From the NCBI GenBank assembly GCA_964648485.1, contig CAZYOF010000005.1, forward strand, positions 62,001 through 126,000: DNA of 64,000 nt. Direction: 5' to 3'. Of this stretch, positions 60,742-64,000 are shown in pieces; the stretch's first letter is position 1; the number at the start of each line of letters is the position of its first letter. The stretch comes from DAIOEK01 sp964648485 (GTDB lineage Bacteria > Chloroflexota > Anaerolineae > Anaerolineales > Anaerolineaceae). Both the position numbers and the translations under genes were made by a program. Below the pieces are notes generated by a model that saw only the letters and a program-made list of their open reading frames with translations, was not told the DNA's origin and made no database searches.

Positions 60742-62025
60742 ATGTCTCATCCTGTTCTGCAACTACGCCTATCTGCTGATGCCAATCTTATTTATACCCA
60801 TCAAAAAACAGAAAGAATAATAGAAGCGGTCATAGGAGCACCGCAGCTGATTGCGCCGAAAGATCGTTCCCCGCTCCGGCTGGCACTGGTTATTGACCGT
60901 TCGGGTTCGATGTCGGGCGAGAAGCTAGATTATGTCAAGCGGGCAGCTTTGACCGTGCTGGATATGCTCGACGATCGGGATATGGTCGCACTGGTGGGTT
61001 ACGATAACCAGGTGCAAATTTACTCGCCATGTGTTCGTTTGACAAAAGAGAATAAAGCAAGGTTGCAAAGTGTCATTACTGAAATCCAAACGGGGGGGAT
61101 GACCAATCTTTCTGGAGGGTGGCTGAATGGATGCCGACTGATTGGAGAAGTATTGGATGACCAATCGATTAATCGTTGCCTGTTACTAACCGATGGACTT
61201 GCAAATGAAGGCATCGTAGATGAAGAGGAACTAGCATATCATGCAGCTGAGATTTTCAACCGAGGTGTATCCACTTCTACTTTCGGAGTAGGGCATGACT
61301 ACAATGAACGATTACTCGAAGCGATAGCCAATCGGGGTGGTGGCAGATACTACTATATTGCCAATGTACGAGAAATACAGTCGATTTTTATGCAAGAATT
61401 GGAAGGTCTGACGAATATCACAGCCCGAAATTTGCGTTTGAATGTTGATTTGCCACCTTCTGTGATGTTTGAAGTAGTGGGTGATTGGACGAATAAGCAG
61501 GTAGAAGGTGTATTTACTGTAGATATCCCTGATATGTATGCCGGGAAAGAAAACACCATCTTTATGAAAGCGCTGTTTCAACCTGTTGAATTAGATGCGC
61601 TGGTAGAACTATCCTTTACATTAACCGCTGATGGTGAAGATGGCACCTGCTTGGATGCCGGTGGGATGATTCAATTCACGGCTAAAGATAAAGAACAAGT
61701 CGAAGCGCAAATTGTTGATGATCGGTTTATGCGCCGATTCAAGCATGTTGAAGCTGCGATAGAAGCGGAAAAGGCATTAATTATGGAGAAACGCGGATTG
61801 CGCCAGGAAGGCTCTCTGCACTTACGTTCTTATCTACAATCAGCTGCTCCTTTCTTAGCCCAGGAAGAATTGAACGAGCATTATGAAACTTCCAATGAAA
61901 TTGAGAGGGGCATGGATCTGATGATGCAGAAAATGAGGCATATGCAAAACTACAATGCACGCAGATCAAATAGCCCTCAGGCAGATCAGAAAGATAAGGA
62001 GAAAAAACCGGGAAGTCAATCATAG
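60742..62025 (+). CDS. VWA domain protein with intact MIDAS site
   Basis: The protein has 427 residues, cytosolic (no signal or membrane helix). The von Willebrand A domain spans about 45-225. The MIDAS is complete: DRSGSMS, the Thr of GGMTNLSGG and the Asp of LLLTDGLANEG. A beta-sandwich follows (about 230-325), then a long helical tail that ends in Lys/Asp-rich residues. MIDAS proteins bind partners through a metal. The neighbours are a MerR regulator, a 120-residue unknown and a helicase. Confidence 0.85.
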   Translation: MSHPVLQLRLSADANLIYTHQKTERIIEAVIGAPQLIAPKDRSPLRLALVIDRSGSMSGEKLDYVKRAALTVLDMLDDRDMVALVGYDNQVQIYSPCVRLTKENKARLQSVITEIQTGGMTNLSGGWLNGCRLIGEVLDDQSINRCLLLTDGLANEGIVDEEELAYHAAEIFNRGVSTSTFGVGHDYNERLLEAIANRGGGRYYYIANVREIQSIFMQELEGLTNITARNLRLNVDLPPSVMFEVVGDWTNKQVEGVFTVDIPDMYAGKENTIFMKALFQPVELDALVELSFTLTADGEDGTCLDAGGMIQFTAKDKEQVEAQIVDDRFMRRFKHVEAAIEAEKALIMEKRGLRQEGSLHLRSYLQSAAPFLAQEELNEHYETSNEIERGMDLMMQKMRHMQNYNARRSNSPQADQKDKEKKPGSQS

Positions 62026-62047
62026 CTATGGACTAACCGGAGGCCAA

Positions 62048-62176
62048 GCCATTCAGGGGGATGGCGTACAGGGGGACACCTCAGGGGCAACCCGTTAAGG
62101 GGGAACGGGTAAGAGCCTGCCCCGTCTCTGTCTGGGGATATTTCAGGCGGTTGGATCGGGGCAGGCTGCCTGAGGT
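62048..62176 (+). ncRNA. Structured RNA region with repeated G-tracts
   Basis: The gap between the VWA gene and the next ORF has four nested or adjacent stems: GCCAT/ATGGC (62048-62052 with 62061-62065), outer ACCTCAGG/CCTGAGGT (62078-62085 with 62169-62176), ACCCGTT/AACGGGT (62090-62096 with 62104-62110) and AGCCTGCCCCG/CGGGGCAGGCT (62114-62124 with 62157-62167). Four G-tracts, AGGGGGA or AGGGGCA, recur at 62055, 62070, 62083 and 62098, about 14 bases apart. The element ends before the Shine-Dalgarno at 62187. It could be a riboswitch-like leader, protein-binding RNA or quadruplex; no known class matches with confidence. Confidence 0.55.
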
Positions 62177-62196
62177 TTCATAATACAGGAGGCACA

Positions 62197-62559
62197 ATGA
62201 AGCTCTTTCGCTGGTGTGTTTTTATGGATGAATATCATCCCGGTGGACATAAAAACGAATTGGATTTTTTACGTCATCCCAGCGGTTCGGTAATGGTGTA
62301 TGGATTTGAGCCAATGGATAACACAAAAATCCTGGAGGGATTGAAGCGGGCATTGCAAACAGATGAGAAAGATGAGAACATCCAGATATCAAAATCTCTC
62401 ACCCGTATTCTGGAGAAACGGGGAATGACGGAAGCTTGCTGGTTGAATAGTCTGCAAGCAGTAATCGAATTGGGGATGGATATATCATTTTTCCTCGATT
62501 TTCCTTTGCCTGACTGGCTTGTCGGGGTCGTACCCGATGATGATGCTGTGCTATACTAA
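62197..62559 (+). CDS. 120-residue protein of unknown function
   Basis: The protein has 120 residues and is soluble. It begins LFRWCVFMDEYHPGGHKNELDFLRH and contains a helical middle (TKILEGLKRALQTDEKDENI) and a short acidic C-terminus (VVPDDDAVLY). AGGAGG precedes the ATG by four bases. It lies between a VWA gene and a helicase, downstream of a structured RNA. No family recognised. Confidence 0.6.
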   Translation: MKLFRWCVFMDEYHPGGHKNELDFLRHPSGSVMVYGFEPMDNTKILEGLKRALQTDEKDENIQISKSLTRILEKRGMTEACWLNSLQAVIELGMDISFFLDFPLPDWLVGVVPDDDAVLY

Positions 62560-62607
62560 ATTCCATAGTGGTCTAACCCTTCAGCGAAAATTGTTTCCTT
62601 GCATTTT

Positions 62608-64000
62608 ATGGACCCTGACCCAATAAAACTCACTCAAGAACAAATGGATATCGCTTACCCCATCCGGTCTGCCAGGATGTTCCTGACAGGACCGGCTGGC
62701 TGCGGAAAGACAACTATCGGCGTGGAGCGCTTGTACAGGATGCTTACCGATGGTATTCCGGCTGATCAGATCCTTGTGCTGACACCGCAACGGTCTCTGG
62801 CAAGTGCCTATCATGAGGTTCTTTCCCGAGAAGATATTCCTCCGGGTGGTATGGTTGATATCCTCACCATGAATGGGCTGGCGCAGCGGATGATTAACCT
62901 TTTCTGGGCGATGGTGGCTCCCAATACTGGTTTTGCATCTGTTGCGGCGTCTCCCAATTACCTGACCATCGAAACCGCCCAGTATTATATGGCGAAGATT
63001 GTGGAGGAAAAGCGAATCCACGAAGGCTATTTCGCGTCTGTCAAGATGGATCCGCATCGGTTATACAGCCAACTTCTGGATAACTTAAATAAAGCGGCAC
63101 TTGTGGGTTTCCCTTATGTCGAAATCGGCGAGCGTTTGAAATCAGCCTGGAGCGGACCAACCAGTCAGCTAAGAGTTTACGATCAGGCTCAGGAATGTAT
63201 CAATTTATTCCGAGAGTTCTGCCTTAAAAACCAGTTATTAGATTATTCGTTGCAAATGGAATTGTTCTATAACCATTTGTGGGAAAGCCTACTGTGCCGC
63301 CAATACCTCATTGAACGTTACCCCCATTTGCTCGTGGACAACCTCGAAGAGGATACACCTGCTACGCATGATGTGCTGCTTTCATGGCTTCCTTCCACTG
63401 AAACAGCTTTAATTATCTGTGACCAAGATGCCGGTTACCGTCAATTTCTTGGTGCAGACCCTCAGTCAGCTGAAAGATTGGCGGAGATTTGCGACGAGAT
63501 TGTCACTCTGAATCAGACACTTATTACACCAGAGCCTATCCATTTTTTTGTTGAGAAAATGGCAGCTACCATCCGCCAGAAGAATGTTGATAAAAACACC
63601 GATTTACCTATTGAAAACCTGGCAGAATATCTGGAATTTGCCACGCATCATTTCTTTCCACAGATGCTGGATGCTTGTGCAGAAACTGTCCACCATCTGG
63701 TGCAGGAAGAGCACGTTTTGCCAGATCAAATTGCGATTCTAGCTCCATTTATGCCAGAGACCCTGCGATTCAGCCTGACACATCGTTTGGAAGAATTGGA
63801 TATACCTGTACGAACCATACGCCCGTCTCGGTCATTACGGGATGAGGCATATGTCCGTTGCCTGCTTACTCTTGCCAAACTTGCACATCCAGACTGGTAC
63901 CTAGCACCCCATATTCAGGATGTGATTCATATGCTGCACGTTGCAATTGAAGATATGGATTTACCGCGAGCGACACATTTGGGCAAAATTATTTATCGGC
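62608..64000 (+). CDS. UvrD-like helicase with degenerate Walker B, cut at window end
   Basis: The open frame starts at ATG 62608 and runs off the right edge (464 codons seen). Q-motif LTQEQMDIA and Walker A GPAGCGKTT (about 28-36) are intact, and LVLTPQRSLA is motif Ia. The motif II position reads LLVDNLEEDTPATHDVL (about 241-257) where active UvrD proteins have VDEFQDTN, so the catalytic Glu is Asn. Motif III also departs (CDQDAGYRQFLGADP). It may bind ATP without normal hydrolysis, as in AddB-type subunits. Start has no clear Shine-Dalgarno. Confidence 0.8.
   Translation, partial: MDPDPIKLTQEQMDIAYPIRSARMFLTGPAGCGKTTIGVERLYRMLTDGIPADQILVLTPQRSLASAYHEVLSREDIPPGGMVDILTMNGLAQRMINLFWAMVAPNTGFASVAASPNYLTIETAQYYMAKIVEEKRIHEGYFASVKMDPHRLYSQLLDNLNKAALVGFPYVEIGERLKSAWSGPTSQLRVYDQAQECINLFREFCLKNQLLDYSLQMELFYNHLWESLLCRQYLIERYPHLLVDNLEEDTPATHDVLLSWLPSTETALIICDQDAGYRQFLGADPQSAERLAEICDEIVTLNQTLITPEPIHFFVEKMAATIRQKNVDKNTDLPIENLAEYLEFATHHFFPQMLDACAETVHHLVQEEHVLPDQIAILAPFMPETLRFSLTHRLEELDIPVRTIRPSRSLRDEAYVRCLLTLAKLAHPDWYLAPHIQDVIHMLHVAIEDMDLPRATHLGKIIYR

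Noticed and set aside
62048..62176. Cobalamin riboswitch
   Set aside because: A few words resemble the B12-box neighbourhood (GGGGGAAC, CTGCCCCG), but the conserved GCCACTG box and core order are missing, and the downstream gene has no B12 link.
62581..63057. Minus-strand frame of 158 codons opposite the helicase
   Set aside because: It is the shadow of a clear plus-strand helicase frame with Walker A and continuous family sequence.
1..64000. tRNA, rRNA, CRISPR array or mobile element
   Set aside because: I looked for T-loop words, repeat-spacer spacing, transposase motifs and terminal repeats and found none that hold up.

Overview
The window looks like chromosomal DNA of a Chloroflexota bacterium, most likely class Anaerolineae. 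This rests on the style of gene content: a MutL-like ASKHA protein in an operon of zinc-ribbon and membrane proteins, several DUF-type genes, a DnaJ/HtrA pair and many lone membrane proteins. No rRNA or other marker gene is present, so the assignment is an inference. I see no tRNA, rRNA, transposase, phage gene or CRISPR array. Genes are dense on both strands, with clear stem-loop terminators between many convergent units.

Layout. 1-2.5 kb: an envelope unit with a DUF4097 beta-repeat protein divergent from an ECF sigma factor and a small membrane protein. 2.6-8.6 kb: MFS transporter, hemolysin III-type protein, pirin, a CrtI-like FAD enzyme, a zinc-ribbon membrane protein and a GNAT acetyltransferase. 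8.7-13.3 kb: an ABC-2 exporter, an alpha-barrel protein of unknown function and a repeat-containing lipoprotein. 13.3-24.7 kb: MerR/TipAS regulator, CDF metal transporter, LysM protein, molybdopterin oxidoreductase, EamA transporter, YjjX-type NTPase, an operon of M24 peptidase, GT39 glycosyltransferase and mtnA, and a DHA2-type MFS pump. 24.8-30.4 kb: a GntR/FadR-type regulator, alkyl-DHAP-synthase-like flavoenzyme, glycerol-3-phosphate dehydrogenase and FGGY kinase, forming a glycerol or ether-lipid style module with a FadR-like palindrome upstream. 30.4-36.6 kb: a tightly coupled six-gene operon of membrane proteins ending in a MutL-like ASKHA protein.

36.7-44.4 kb: bacterioferritin, MgtC, galE, PcrA-type helicase, MscL with a zinc ribbon, and a multi-domain diguanylate cyclase. 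44.5-48.9 kb: DUF3052-like, SIS and DegV genes, then a two-component system. 49-56.3 kb: flavodoxin, M29 aminopeptidase, the primary sigma factor, a DUF177 protein, a secreted repeat protein, RdgB, an MBL hydrolase, GrpB and a 44-residue membrane microprotein. 56.4-59.7 kb: dnaJ, htrA and a release-factor-fold (baeRF-like) gene, a protein-quality-control unit. 60-64 kb: a MerR regulator divergent from dnaJ, a VWA protein, a 120-residue unknown and the start of a UvrD-like helicase with a degenerate Walker B motif. Both longer gaps of this last set contain strong RNA folds.

The best candidates for undescribed biology are the six-gene membrane/ASKHA operon (30356-36543), the MerR-VWA-unknown-helicase set (59979-64000), and the roughly 100-base multi-stem RNA with four regularly spaced G-tracts at 62048-62176. 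Several genes carry a -10 box only 6-7 bases before the start codon and no Shine-Dalgarno sequence, so leaderless transcription is probably common in this genome.
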